DNA from: Pipra filicauda
Lineage: Eukaryota; Chordata; Aves; Passeriformes; Pipridae
Assembly: GCF_003945595.2 (NCBI RefSeq)
Contig: NW_024104129.1
Coordinates: 1,488,001-1,552,000 of the forward strand
Length of the DNA: 64,000 nucleotides
Direction: 5' to 3'
The notes beneath the pieces are model-generated. The model saw nothing but the letters and a program-made list of their open reading frames with translations. It did not search any database and was not told the DNA's origin. Shown here piece after piece: positions 1 through 10,286 of the stretch. Position 1 is the stretch's first letter. Each line of letters opens with the position of its first letter. The position numbers and the translations under genes are program-made.

Positions 1-660
1 TATCTTACTTTAGTGTTCCCTGGCTCCAGACTGTCTCCTAGACCTTTGGAGACTGGCATTCCTGAAAGTTAGTCTTACTGGTAAAGAATTAGGCAAACAG
101 GGCATTCAGTACCTCGTCTCCATGTCCTGTGTAACCTGGTGCCCTGCCCCATTCAGCCCTATTTGCCCTAATCTTCCTTTAGTCACTCACATACTTGCAG
201 AAGCCTGCCTTGTTGCCTTTGACATCCCTTCCCAGATTCAGCTCCAGATGTGGGTCTTGGATTTCCTAACCATGTACGCCCAGATGGAGTCTCTATATTC
301 CTTCCAGATTACCTGTCCCTGCTTCCACCCTCTCCATGCTTCCTTTCTGTATCGGAGTTTTGTCGGGAAGTCCTTGTTCACTGAGGTGGGGCTCCTGGCG
401 TTTTTGGTTAATTTCCTGTTCATTGAGGTGGATGGTTCTTGAGCTCAGAGGAAGTGATCCTTGAATATCGGCAAGCTTTCTTTGGCCCCTCTTCCCTCCA
501 GGGTCTTATCCCGTGAGACTCTTCCTCGCATACCAAGAGGCTGAAGGGGACAGTTTCTACTCTTCTGAAGTCAAACACTCTGATCCTGATTTTTACCCTG
601 CTCTCTCCTCTCAGGATCTTGACACCAATAGACAGTTAATATCTACCGTGTTGAGCAATC
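1..660 (-). mobile_element. internal fragment of an old CR1 LINE, antisense
   Basis: Moderately GC-rich sequence that, read on the minus strand, resembles the 5'/endonuclease half of avian CR1 ORF2. The clearest stretches are around 500-530 (GTCTTATCCCGTGAGACTCT) and 560-580 (TTCTGAAGTCAAACACT), followed by a block near 600-635 ending in GGATCTTGACACC. The + strand holds a 106-codon open frame at 122-442 that I do not think is a gene. The left end runs off the window, and the right end fades into AT-rich DNA near 650-700. Assignment rests on remembered consensus wording and is only moderately sure. An unrelated diverged repeat is the alternative. Confidence 0.5.
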
Positions 661-3589
661 CAAGTAGGATTGTTCCTTGTGACAAAATTTATGTCATAAT
701 ACTAATAGTTTTGTAAACTGGGACACATGATAATTTCTAAGATTGAGTGTTGTCTTTTACAAATAGTCAGTAAAACTCTTTTTGTCATTCCCCTACAATA
801 AAGAAACAAAGCACAAACCCCCCTAACAAATCAGTCAAAACATCATGAAAATGTATCTACACTTATAATAGGAGTATTAGACATCCAATGACTTATAAAT
901 TCACCCTTCCTTTGACACTTTTTTTGTCAAAGAAGGTGTGCTAACAACAGAGGGCTCCTCAGAAGGGTGCTTTTAACATCATGTAGAAATCACTATATCT
1001 TCTCTGATATAACTTAATTTTTTTTATGGAATGGTCTTTATATATTTTATAACTTTTCCCCGGGTTCTATTCATCTATTCATCTCGAAAAAATAATTTAG
1101 AACTTGTGCTTTTCTTGACATGTTTCTGAGTTAAACAATTGCTTTTCAAATTATTTCCAAAACTTTTTCTTATCTAAAATCCACTTTTACTTTTGTCCCA
1201 TAATGTCATTATAAAATCAATGCCTGTTTATGACCAGTTTCTCCTCTAAAGGAGATGTTGCCTGGTCTTCTAATTTAGATTGATTTATATTCTGTTTGCC
1301 CCTCAGAATGTTTCTATCCGTGTTCATGTATTCTTCCATACTAACACAAAAGTAAATATAAATACATATGTATTTGTCTATATGGATATAGATGAGTTCG
1401 CAGAGCAAAGAGTAAGTCAGATCTATCAGTCAAATACTTTCATACTCTGTGAAACGTCAAGATCAAATACTGGATGTAAAGGAAACAAAATATTCACCTA
1501 ACATGTTCCAATTAACTACATGCCAAAGGTCTACAATAAGATTTTCAGTCCTGCATAATTGAATTACAAAGTATTTTGTTTCCCTTAATCTCAGTCCAAG
1601 AGGTCAATCAAAACTTCATTCCAATTACATGAAGTTTGTGGATATTGACAGCTTGCAAGCATTTTTGTTTTGAGTAATTCACAGGGAATGATATATCTGA
1701 CTTTGTTTTCGTATTGGTAGTTTCGTGCAAAGGGCTCCTGTGTAGACATTGGAAGGAGAGGAAGATGATTAGACAACTTTTAGAATGATGAAGAGGGACA
1801 TGTCAGTGATAAACAGGTGTGTTTTGGTAAATCAAAGAATTTCATATTTCCAAAAGCTACTGCATATTTACTTACATAGTTTTATTATATAACAAAATCC
1901 TATTTTGGAATCAGGTAGAGAAAACAGCTATTTACCTACAATAAAAAGTCCATGTCTCCATGAATAAGCAATGTTTAAATTAACAAAAGGTTGGAAGATA
2001 AGCAATAATGAATCATGGATTTCAGGTATGGCAAGTATTATACTTCTTTTTTATAAGATTTTTTTCATTTACCATTTCCGTGACTAAAAAATTTGGGTTT
2101 CTTTGATTGTATTTTTCAATATTATTATTCATCAGTGGTGTTTTATCAGCTCTATTTTACAGTTACTATTTGCAATAGGAGAGGAGCATCAAATATCAGA
2201 AAGAGGTTTGCAACAGTATGAGACAGTGCAGCCTGGGGGTAAGTGGATTGTGTGATCTAAATACAAAGAGGAAGAGAAAATTATTACTCTTACATTGGAT
2301 ATTTTGTTATAAATTGGGTTAGGAGGTTGGATAGATATCAGAACTGTGAGGTCCCAAATCAAAATGTTGAAATGAGAATATTGACTGCAGCTGTGTCAAC
2401 AAATATTAGAATATAGTACATATTATCTATATGCTTAACTGTATTTATTTCATCTTTGATTTCCTGCTTTTTTAATAGGGCCAGCAGCAGCTGAGCACTT
2501 GATCTTTGCACCAAATAGTTCTGTCAAATAATAGAAGTGGCACCACTTACTTTTTAATTCCAATGAGAGTTCTCCTATTAATGTTATTTTTTTACTTCTA
2601 TACTGACAAAAGTATTAAATACATGGGTCTTGCAAAAATAAAGAATGTTACTGTGAGAATTCTGAGGTTCTTTTGAGCAGTTTTATCTGTATAATGTTCA
2701 TTATTATGATAATAAATGCATTGGTAACAAAGAGGAGAATTCTTGTTCAATCCAAGGACTGGGCTTGAAACGTAAAGGAATGCAAGAATACCAAAGACAG
2801 TAGGAATATTTGTTAAGTGAATTTTGCTTGAACTTTGGAGTAATATACTTCCAGCTATGCAGAGTGGAGAGAGTAACCACTGCTTTCTTTTTGAATGTAA
2901 TACAGATGGATCAGAAAGGCCTTGATGGCAAGATAATTTATTGCTGATTAAGATCAGTAGAAGATAATCTCCTCCCTTTTTCTCTAAGCCAAAATAGATG
3001 AAAGAGTAACTGTGGTTTAAAGCCTCTATGGTTACTTTGAGGCTCAGGCAATTTAGGAACGTGCAAAAGTCTTCAGAATCTCTGTGGTTCATCTGTACGA
3101 TTTAGCCCACATTTTAAAGACTTTTTTTTACAAATAAACAATTTCTCGACATTTTTCATTGTAACAATTTGTTCTTTTAAACTGTAATTCAAAACCACTT
3201 TCTGCTTTTGTTTCCCTCATTTTGTAATAGAATGTGAAGAGTCAAAAGAAGATATTCAAGATCTTGTACACAATGCAGTAGTGAAGAGCTTTATAGAGGA
3301 TATCATTAGAGGCTTTAAAGTGCAGGATAGTTTTTGAAACAGCGTGACAGAAGAACACCTTTCCTGTTATGCACTTGCATTTCTCTACCTGTTCCAGATG
3401 AACTATCTTCTAGTGAACATTATCTAAGATCACATTGTTTTAAAGTCCTATTTCTTTTTTCGTGCCCTTTCTGTATTACTTTGGCCCAAAGGCCAAAGAA
3501 AATAATTCTCTGATCTTACTGGGCAAAACATTTGCGGATTCATTGTATGCTTTACTTGTGTGATGATTCTAAGATTTAGATCTAACATG
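661..3589. other. no gene or named repeat recognised
   Basis: AT-rich unique-looking DNA. The longest open frame is 164 codons on the minus strand (2598-3092). It has no recognisable domain, no paralogue in the window and an amino-acid make-up like translated AT-rich noise, so I leave it uncalled. Confidence 0.6.
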
Positions 3590-3637
3590 AATCACAGAAT
3601 CACAGAATGGTCGGGGTGAGGAACGACATCTGGTAAT
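3590..3637 (-). mobile_element. CR1 LINE 3' end, first piece (split by LTR)
   Basis: Starts with the antisense CR1 tail (AATCACAGAATCACAGAATGG). The sequence then runs to GACATCTGGTAAT, where the LTR at 3638 cuts in. The remainder of the same CR1 resumes at 4320. On the minus strand this is the 3' terminus of the LINE. Confidence 0.9.
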
Positions 3638-3760
3638 TGTTACGACCCACCCCAGGAAAAGGGGAGAGGGGGTAACTCAGGTTTTTATCAATAATTCCCT
3701 TGGGGTGGATTAAAGTGAAACGACACTAAATAATCGGTGTCTAAAAACATACTAGCAAGG

Positions 3761-3766
3761 TTTATT
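3761..3766 (-). promoter_or_regulatory. AATAAA poly(A) signal of solo LTR
   Basis: TTTATT on the + strand, AATAAA on the minus strand. It sits about 150 bp downstream (minus sense) of the TATATA motif at 3911-3916 and about 125 bp from the LTR end. This is the expected R/U5 arrangement and the main reason for calling minus orientation. Confidence 0.5.
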
Positions 3767-4132
3767 TTAACAATTTTGAATCAATAGGTAAGTTAACATT
3801 TTTGGGTGCTGTCATAACCTTTCTGGGGAGGAGAAAAATGCATAGGGGAGAGAAAGGCAGGATAAGAGCAAGGGAGAGTAAGAGAAAGAAAAGCTGAGAG
3901 TGGACAGATGTATATAGTCACCGCCCACGGGGTCCAGCGATGCTTCCATGTCTGTCAGTTGAAGTGGTGGCCTTGATCTGCTGGGGGTGAAGGAGGGAAG
4001 CCCCCATACTCCAAGAAGTTATGGGTTATATCCATGGTTAGTGTCACGGGCCATGCCTCGAGCCTCCAACATCTCCTAGGTCTGTGTGCTGAGCTTTTGT
4101 GTCTCCCCTGGTTCCCGCCTTTCAAGATTAGC

Positions 4133-4273
4133 AGAGGGAGGGACCTGATTGCTCGTCAGATGTATCAATAGTCAAAAGCCTGCAAGCTCAGCTCTTATCT
4201 TTTCAGGACTTCACACCTTCAGCACTGGAGGGAGGGAGGGGCCCGACTGCTCATCAGAGTCAAAAGCCTGCAA
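4133..4273. repeat. tandem duplication inside LTR U3
   Basis: Two diverged copies of a ~50-bp unit starting GAGGGAGGG, with GTCAGATG/ATCAGAG in the middle and GTCAAAAGCCTGCAA at the end. They lie at 4133-4185 and 4228-4273, a period of about 95 bp. Duplicated U3 segments in retroviral LTRs are often enhancer repeats. Here this is inference from position only. Confidence 0.6.
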
Positions 4274-4319
4274 AAGTCTCCTAGAATGCATAAATCATTA
4301 ACCATTTCAGTCTCTGACA

Positions 4320-4500
4320 GTAATCAACTAGTTCAACCTTCCTGCTAAAGCAGGTTCACCTGGATCACCTGATGCACAGGATCTCATCCAGGTGAGTTTA
4401 AGATATCTCCAGTGAAGGAAACTCCACAATCTCTCTGGGCAGCCTGTTCCAGTGCTCTCTCACCCTCAAAGTTAAGGTTTCCTCATATCAAGAATAAATT
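4320..4500 (-). mobile_element. CR1 LINE 3' end, second piece
   Basis: Continues the CR1 begun at 3590. After the GTAAT duplication come AGTTCAACC, CTGCTAAAGCAGGTTCACC, and the characteristic GGGCAGCCTGTTCCAGTGCT and CACCCTCAAAGTTAAG. It fades near 4500. Together the two pieces are a 5'-truncated CR1 of about 230 bp on the minus strand. Confidence 0.9.
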
Positions 4501-6011
4501 TAGCAAGGTAAAAAGAGAAATTCAAGACTCGGTTTTTCTAAATGTCTTTATGTTATCTGATTCAATCTATATCCTCATTAATTTATTTTACATACTCCAT
4601 AGGAGAACTTCTAACCATAATTAAACATCTGCTCATATTTTAAAAAATAACAGAATAAACAGAATATATATTAATCTACCCAAATTTTTCAATAAATTCT
4701 TTTTTTATGGTTGTATAATGTTCTACATTCAAAATATGTACAGTTATTCTCTATATTTATGCCAATTTATTTTCTCTCTAGCTAGAAATTAAAATCTAGT
4801 TTATAAATTTTTTCTTTCTATCTAACATTTCACTTCTATCCTAGATTTGAACTAGAAACCTGTATGTGAGCAAAGCTGATAAGCCACAACTAAAATGCAA
4901 AATCTCTATCTACATGATGGACTAAGATATATAAAATGGGAACAAACATCAGTTTGTTTCCCAAGAAACCTTAATAACACTTGTCACTTTAAGTGTCTTT
5001 TCGAAGATTTAGTTTCCATTGAGCACTTAATCCAAAACTAAATTAAAGTCTCAAGCAATTTTGATACACCCATTTACTCTGAAACAAACACTATCTGTTT
5101 TGTTCAGCACAATGTCTTGAAAGTGCAGAGTGGGAAGCATCTCTCACAGTTATCATCTTGTATACCAGATTCTCCACCTTTTTTTTTTATTAAGTAGTCT
5201 GGATTTTTCTATAATAAAGAAAGTGGTTGAAGGAAGCAGTGATGAATTTATTTATGGCTAATGACAGTGACGTACATTTTTTGAGCAACTGTACAAGACT
5301 ACCAGTCATCAGCATAGTAATTATAGCTGCATTTATAACAGAAGTGTAAATCTAGGTTTAAGCAGTTATTCCAGTTTCTAGAGTTCCAAAGTTATTTACA
5401 TTTCACATATATATTACTTCACATATACATTCATCTTCCTTACTATTAGTATATGAGATGAATACATACCCTCAATATACCTTGTAGAGATGCTAAGATT
5501 GCTCTGTATTGAAAAATCCCTACAATATAGGCCTCTGGGTAAAATTCCTCCTTGAACTTCATAGTACTTAGACATTCCTTTGGAGGTACCTTTCTCTTAG
5601 CAGTCAGTTAGAAAGCTGGCTTGGTTTTTCCATGTATTCTGAGCACAGCTTAAATTTTTTTTGTGCCAGAGAGATTCAACACTACATTGCATGTTTTTTT
5701 CAGGCTTCACAGAGGGTTGTGGTACCATTTGATATACCATAATACCTATGTCCATGCCCCAAACTAATTTTACAAAAATAGTGGGAGAATAAGTGTGTGA
5801 GAATTAACTTGTTTTAACTTTACAAGAAATAGGAAAAATTTCAAAGCTGGACTGACTTTGTTTTGAAAAGTGGTTGGGTCTATAATGGGGAGATATACTT
5901 GTCCTTCATCTTAGATGCCCCCTGAATTTGATTCTTCTTTTACTCAGCAGATGTGAGATGTGGTGATTCCCTCTTGGCCATGTAGGATGTTTGGGAATGA
6001 CATAGGTACTG
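4501..6011. other. no gene or named repeat recognised
   Basis: AT-rich sequence with no repeat signature, coding frame or RNA gene that I can support. Confidence 0.6.
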
Positions 6012-6419
6012 TGTTGCCATGCATGATGGGTTGACCTTAACCAACTGCCAGGCACACACCAAACTGCTTTGTTACTCCACCTCTATCAACAAAAATACTA
6101 TGAAAAAGCTTGTGATTTGAGATAAGGACAGGGAGATCTCTTACCAATTACCATCACAGGCAAAACCAGACTTGAACATGGAGACTTGAACTTGGGAAAA
6201 TTAATTTTATTTATTGCCAATTAGTTGCAAAAAAGAAGGATAGTGAGAAATTAAAGGCAAAACTGTCTTCCCCCTACCCCTCCCTTCTTCCTAGGCACAA
6301 AGGACACAGGGAAATAGGGGTTGTAGTCAGTCCATAACTCATTGTCTTTGCTTCTTCTTCCTCTTAAGGAAAGCTCTTCCCCTGTTTTAGAGTGGATTCT
6401 GGCCCATAGGATAGACCTT

Positions 6420-6520
6420 CATGATCCAATCCATCATGGGTCCTTTCCATGGGCTGCAGTTCTTCAAGAACTACTCCAGCATGGATCCTTTCCACAGGAT
6501 GCAGTCTTTCAGCAGCTTTC
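6420..6520. repeat. ~40-45 bp subunits within LTR
   Basis: Two adjacent copies of a unit CATGG-TCCTTTCCA-GG-TGCAGT-CTTCA- are visible at about 6434-6475 and 6481-6515. A related but different number of units occurs in the sister LTR at about 62965-63150. The copy number differs between the two LTRs. Confidence 0.65.
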
Positions 6521-6729
6521 TTCAAGCTATGTCACTTGCTCAAGCGTGGGGGACAGCTTGCCTCACCATGGTCTGCACCATGGCTGCAGTGGAATCTTTG
6601 CTTTGGCACCTGGAACACTTTGCTCTTTGACCCTGGTATCTGCAAGGTTGTTTCTCACACATTTTCTCACTCCCCTCTCACAGCTGCTGTGTAGCCTTTT
6701 TCAGCCTTTCTTAAATATGTTGCCATGTT

Positions 6730-6740
6730 ACTGGTTAATA
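6730..6740. repeat. target-site duplication, left copy
   Basis: ACTGGTTAATA, repeated exactly at 6951-6961 on the other side of the RTE insertion. The last A may belong to either the duplication or the insert, so the length is 10 or 11 bp. Confidence 0.9.
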
Positions 6741-6950
6741 ACACACGCAGGATCACCCTCGAGGAAAAAAGACAACGCAGAAAGAACCGTGTATTGCAGA
6801 ATACACCATCTAAGGAGTCTTTCTGCTGTGCCTTTTGCAATCGGATACGTCTGTCACGTATTGGCCTCATAAGCCACCAGCGTGCCTGTAGCAAATGTGG
6901 ATAGAGCCTTCCCAAATCTTCGTTCGCGAAGCCCAGCCATGATGATGATG
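6741..6950 (+). mobile_element. 5'-truncated RTE retrotransposon copy (~210 bp)
   Basis: Matches the 3' end of the large element at 11018-13770, from the codons for HRITLEEKRQRRKNR onward. It contains the C-terminal zinc finger (CAFC...SHQRAC), a TAG-type end of the frame, the short 3' UTR and the hairpin CTTCGTTCGCGAAG at 6918-6931. It ends in four ATG units (6939-6950). The exact direct repeat ACTGGTTAATA on both sides shows target-primed insertion into the pre-existing LTR. By eye the coding part differs from the larger copy at about 17% of positions, while the final 32 nt are identical. Confidence 0.93.
6918..6931 (+). other. 3'-terminal hairpin of RTE copy
   Basis: CTTCG-TTCG-CGAAG, a perfect 5-bp stem with a UUCG loop in RNA, 7 nt before the ATG repeat tail. 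It is identical in the second copy (13743-13756). A 3' RNA structure of this kind could be the site recognised by the element's own RT when priming reverse transcription. That role is inferred from LINE biology. Confidence 0.75.
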
Positions 6951-6961
6951 ACTGGTTAATA
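6951..6961. repeat. target-site duplication, right copy
   Basis: ACTGGTTAATA, identical to 6730-6740. The LTR continues directly after it (TTGGAGCCATCTGG). Confidence 0.9.
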
Positions 6962-7071
6962 TTGGAGCCATCTGGAACTGGCCCTTTTTGACATTGGGGC
7001 ATCTTCTCACAGAAGCCACCCTTGCCAAGCCCACACTACCAAAACTTTGCCACATAAGCCACGTGTTGTCA

Positions 7072-9472
7072 AGATGCTGCAAAATAGATAGAAAGCAGAT
7101 ATCTAAGGAAATTATTAGCAAACATTTTAGGCTAGGCAGCAAAGGAGAAGGATTTTTCAAGACCTCAGGCTGAATTTATTCACCTGAAGTCCACACAGTT
7201 CTCACTGTAGACATTAAAATTCACTTCAACACTCTGAAAATGTTACCATCTAGGAAGAAGTTACTTGATTTTAACATTATTTCTAAACCCCTCTAAGTTA
7301 TATTTAGACAATTTTCCTTTGGTTTTGCAATACTGAAAAAATACTAATCAAAAAGAGTACATCATTTCTACTCTTTCAAGAGTATTTATACTTCTGGCCC
7401 ATCTTGAAATAATTCTTTACAACTATTAAGTTCAGCCATATTCTTCAGATATAGGCTGACTTCTTTCTTCAAAAAAGGTTTTTCTTGTACTCAGCAGGGA
7501 TTTTTCATTATAAGGAATTTAAACTATCTGAGAATCACTGACCTATTATTTGTGTTTTATCAATCATGACAAAAAAATTCTACAAAGGAGTGACTTCACC
7601 CTAACAGTAATACAGACTGCAGTTTGTGCAGCTAATAGATCATTACGATGACGAGAAAATTACCTTAATGAAAGAATAAAATCTGATGGATAGGACAGAA
7701 GAGAGTCAGAAGACATCAGAAGCAGCATAATTTGAAGAGTTTTCCTTAATACTTCTTAATCTTATTGTACAAGAAGCACGTTACGACAGTATAAAAACAC
7801 CTTGTACAGGTTCAGACAAAAAGGAAATACTTATTAAGAAAGAATGTCTTGATAAGGCATAGCATTCAAACCTGCTATGGTTAACAGACTGAAGTAGGGA
7901 GAAAATAAGACAAAGGCAAAATGGAGACTATGAAATACTAAAACAAGAGCATAGTTTGGTAAGTAGAGTTGTACAGCAGAACAAACAGAATGTAAAAGTA
8001 GGAAGCTCAGAATTACCATGAAAAATCAGCCCGTTCTCACACATAGATGTATGTATAAAAATTTAGAGCTATTGTGTCCAAGTCCACATCCAAAATGCAT
8101 CACTTAGGCTCATCTGTCGCAGAAATTAATGTAGATTAAGAATTTTCAGAGGAAAATATATTTAAATTTACAACATAGAGGTACTGAGTGCTATCTGATT
8201 TATATATGCCCAAATTATGTCATTCTTCATGTTTTTTCTATTTGGCTGAATGGTGTGCTTTAAATCACAACTCAAGCAAATATAAATCACAGACTTATGA
8301 GAGTTCATTTTTTTTCAAAATGTATTTTTCAACACTTAGGCCACGTTCATTCTCTTGTTTCAAGTTTATAACGCTAAACAATCTAAACCCAGTCTTAATG
8401 TAGGGCAATTATGGGTTGCCATAGAACTCTATAGTTCTTTTCTTGCCTTTTTTTTTATCCTTGAGGTAAACAATGAGTAGAAATACCAGAATGAGTCTGT
8501 GACTCTGTTATTCACTACTTATGCATCCTACCTATCATAATACATATGTCAGTGCAGTACAGCGATTAAAGTTAGATCAGTATTGGAAACTAATAGCAAA
8601 ACTCTCCTTCCTTTCACTAGGACTGAAATGTTGTCTACTAAGTTCAGTTTAAATTAAAAAAAATATTCGAATATCTGCATTATCTCTAAAGTTAATTTCT
8701 CTTTGGCAGCACAGTAGGTTTCTTATAATAATAAGCATCTTGATTATAAGAAGAATTTGAATTCTGATTAGCATATTGCTTTATTTACTAATCTGTACAG
8801 AGCACTGCAATAACATAGAAAGCTATTATAAAGATACAAATTGAACAAACATAAAAATAAACAAATTTATGGAAAAAAACCCCAAAATATTTGTACTGCT
8901 GTGTAGAATTAAATAGTGTTCTTATTTTGGGTTCTGTAATATTCTCCATAGTTTCTTTTATCATTTTAGTAATTTTAACATTGATATATGAACTGATAAT
9001 TAAAAAAAAGTATTTCATGTTCTTTGTTATTTCTTCCTGTCATCAGAGGGACAAAATATATGCAGTGAAACATCAGTAATTGTGCAGTTTAAAATAGTCA
9101 ATACACACACAAAAAATTGTGGGTCATTCTATGTACTGGAGGATGAAAGAATTTAGTAGTTCATGGTATTTGCATTAGAAAACAGTCTTCAGTTTCTAGA
9201 AAAGACAACTTGTACTCAGACATTCTAATGAAAATCTTTCTGGCAAGACAAGCTTTTGCCTCTCTTTATTCAAGAATGCAGAATTTAGTTCCTGCAATAT
9301 GGTTATAAAGAATTAATCCACAAGCTTTAATAGTCAGAAAAGAGATGTACTGTTCACTGGAATGGCAAAGTGCAGTAGCTGTGCAGTCTGTCAGTCCACA
9401 TCACCGACATGAACAGATAAGTAGAAGTAAAGCAATCAATAGAGTGCGTATACATGTTACACTACTTAAACA
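7072..9472. other. no gene or named repeat recognised
   Basis: AT-rich DNA without a supportable gene or transposon. Short open frames here have no recognisable features. Confidence 0.6.
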
Positions 9473-9540
9473 TAGATGATCTTTAAGGTCCCTTCCAACC
9501 TAAACCACTCTATGATTCTATGATTTTATGATTCTGTGGA
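9473..9540 (+). mobile_element. CR1 LINE, short 3' fragment
   Basis: TAGATGATCTTTAAGGTCCC, then TTCCAACCTAAACCACTC and a tail of three ATTCTATG-like units. This is the last ~65 bp of CR1 in sense orientation, severely 5' truncated as is usual for this family. Confidence 0.9.
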
Positions 9541-9564
9541 TTCTATTGTATTTATACCATATGC

Positions 9565-9650
9565 TTTTTATACTATTTTATATATATATATAAAAATATA
9601 TATATACTATTATATAACATATACTTTTTATATACTATTTATAGTCTCTC
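9565..9650. repeat. AT-rich simple repeat
   Basis: Degenerate TA dinucleotide tract (TATATATATATATAAAAATATATATATA core) following directly on the CR1 tail, with TATACTATTT units repeated on both sides. It probably grew from the A/T-rich LINE tail. Confidence 0.8.
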
Positions 9651-9744
9651 TGGCATAATTACAGTCTCCTTTATCACTGACAGACCAGTCTTTGCACCTC
9701 TGGTTTAAAGTTCAATAGTCAGTACTCTCCAGCACCTGACCAAG

Positions 9745-10286
9745 TATCATAGAATTGTTTAGGTCGGAAAAGACCTCTAAGATCATAAAGTTCAGCCATT
9801 AACCCAGCACTGCCAAGTCTACCACTAAACCTAAGCACCACTTCTATAGATCTTTTAAATACCTCCAGGGATGATGATTCAAACACTTCCCTGTCAAGCC
9901 TATTCCAATGTTTGACAACTCAACCTATGAAGAAATTTTTCCTAAGATCCAATCTAGACCTCCCCTAGTGCAACTTGAGGCCATTTCCTCTTGTCCTGTT
10001 GTTTGTTACCTGAGAGAAGAGGCTAGACCTCTACCTCTCTGTACCCTTTCAAGTAGTGCTAGAGAGCAATAATGTCTAATTTGAACTTCCTTTTCTCCAG
10101 GCTAAACATCCCCAGCTCCCTCAATCACTCCTCATTAGACTTTTGCTCCAGAACCTTCATCAGCTTCACTGCCCTTCTCTGGACTTACTTCAGCACTCCA
10201 ATGTTTTTTCTTGTAGAGATGGACCCAAAACTGAACACAGAATTCAAGGTGCAGCCTCATCAGTGCTTAGCACAAGGGGACAGTTA
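9745..10286 (-). mobile_element. CR1 LINE, antisense, ~540 bp
   Basis: Left end TATCATAGAATTGTTTAGGT is the reversed CR1 terminus. Diagnostic blocks follow in order: ACCTCCAGGGATGATGATTC, CCATTTCCTCTTGTCCTGTT, TTTCTCCAGGCTAAACATCC, CTTCTCTGGACTTACTTCAG and AGGTGCAGCCTCATCAGTGC. The right part corresponds to the end of the CR1 reverse-transcriptase frame and its 3' UTR. Many indels and stops make it a dead copy. Confidence 0.93.

Larger units (their letters stand above)
3638..4319 (-). mobile_element. solo LTR (682 bp) nested in CR1
   Basis: Begins TGTTACGACC and ends TCTCTGACA, so it has TG...CA termini. It is flanked by a 5-bp duplication GTAAT (3633-3637 and 4320-4324) and splits one CR1, which makes the boundaries very firm. 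Minus-strand orientation is inferred from a TATATA motif at 3911-3916 and, downstream on that strand, AATAAA (TTTATT on + at 3761-3766). A purine-rich tract lies at about 3831-3905. The part that would be U3 carries a tandem duplication (4133-4185 and 4228-4273). No internal retroviral sequence remains, as expected after LTR-LTR recombination. The 5-bp duplication would suit an ERVL-like or alpharetrovirus-like class, but I cannot name the family. Confidence 0.9.
6012..7071 (-). mobile_element. avian ERV LTR carrying an RTE insertion
   Basis: Shares its landmarks with the copy at 62564-63168: GTTGACC near the left end, a GATAAGG-CAGGGAGA-CTCTTACC block, a TTTATTGCCAA block, and then short subunits built on GGGTCC-TTCCA-GGG-TGCAGT-CTTCA. 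It continues through CTCACTCC-CTC-CAGCTGCTG to CACAGAAGCCACCC and ACTACCAAAACTTTGCCAC, which in this family lie near the other end. Outer ends are estimated to +/-15 bp and I could not find a target duplication. The minus orientation follows from AATAAA (TTTATT at 6206-6215) and a TATA-like ATATTTAAG (minus strand, about 6711-6719). The spacing implies an unusually long R region containing the subunits. It is interrupted at 6741-6950 by an RTE fragment. The long open frames across 6342-7160 are by-products of GC-rich repeats, not genes. Confidence 0.8.

Noticed and set aside
2598..3092. 164-codon minus-strand open frame
   Set aside because: No domain, signal peptide or repeat relation, and a composition like translated AT-rich DNA. 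No splice or promoter context was seen, so chance is likelier.
6342..7160. Overlapping open frames of 60-176 codons on both strands
   Set aside because: They lie in the GC-rich subunits of an LTR and in the inserted RTE fragment. Frames on both strands follow from composition, not coding.
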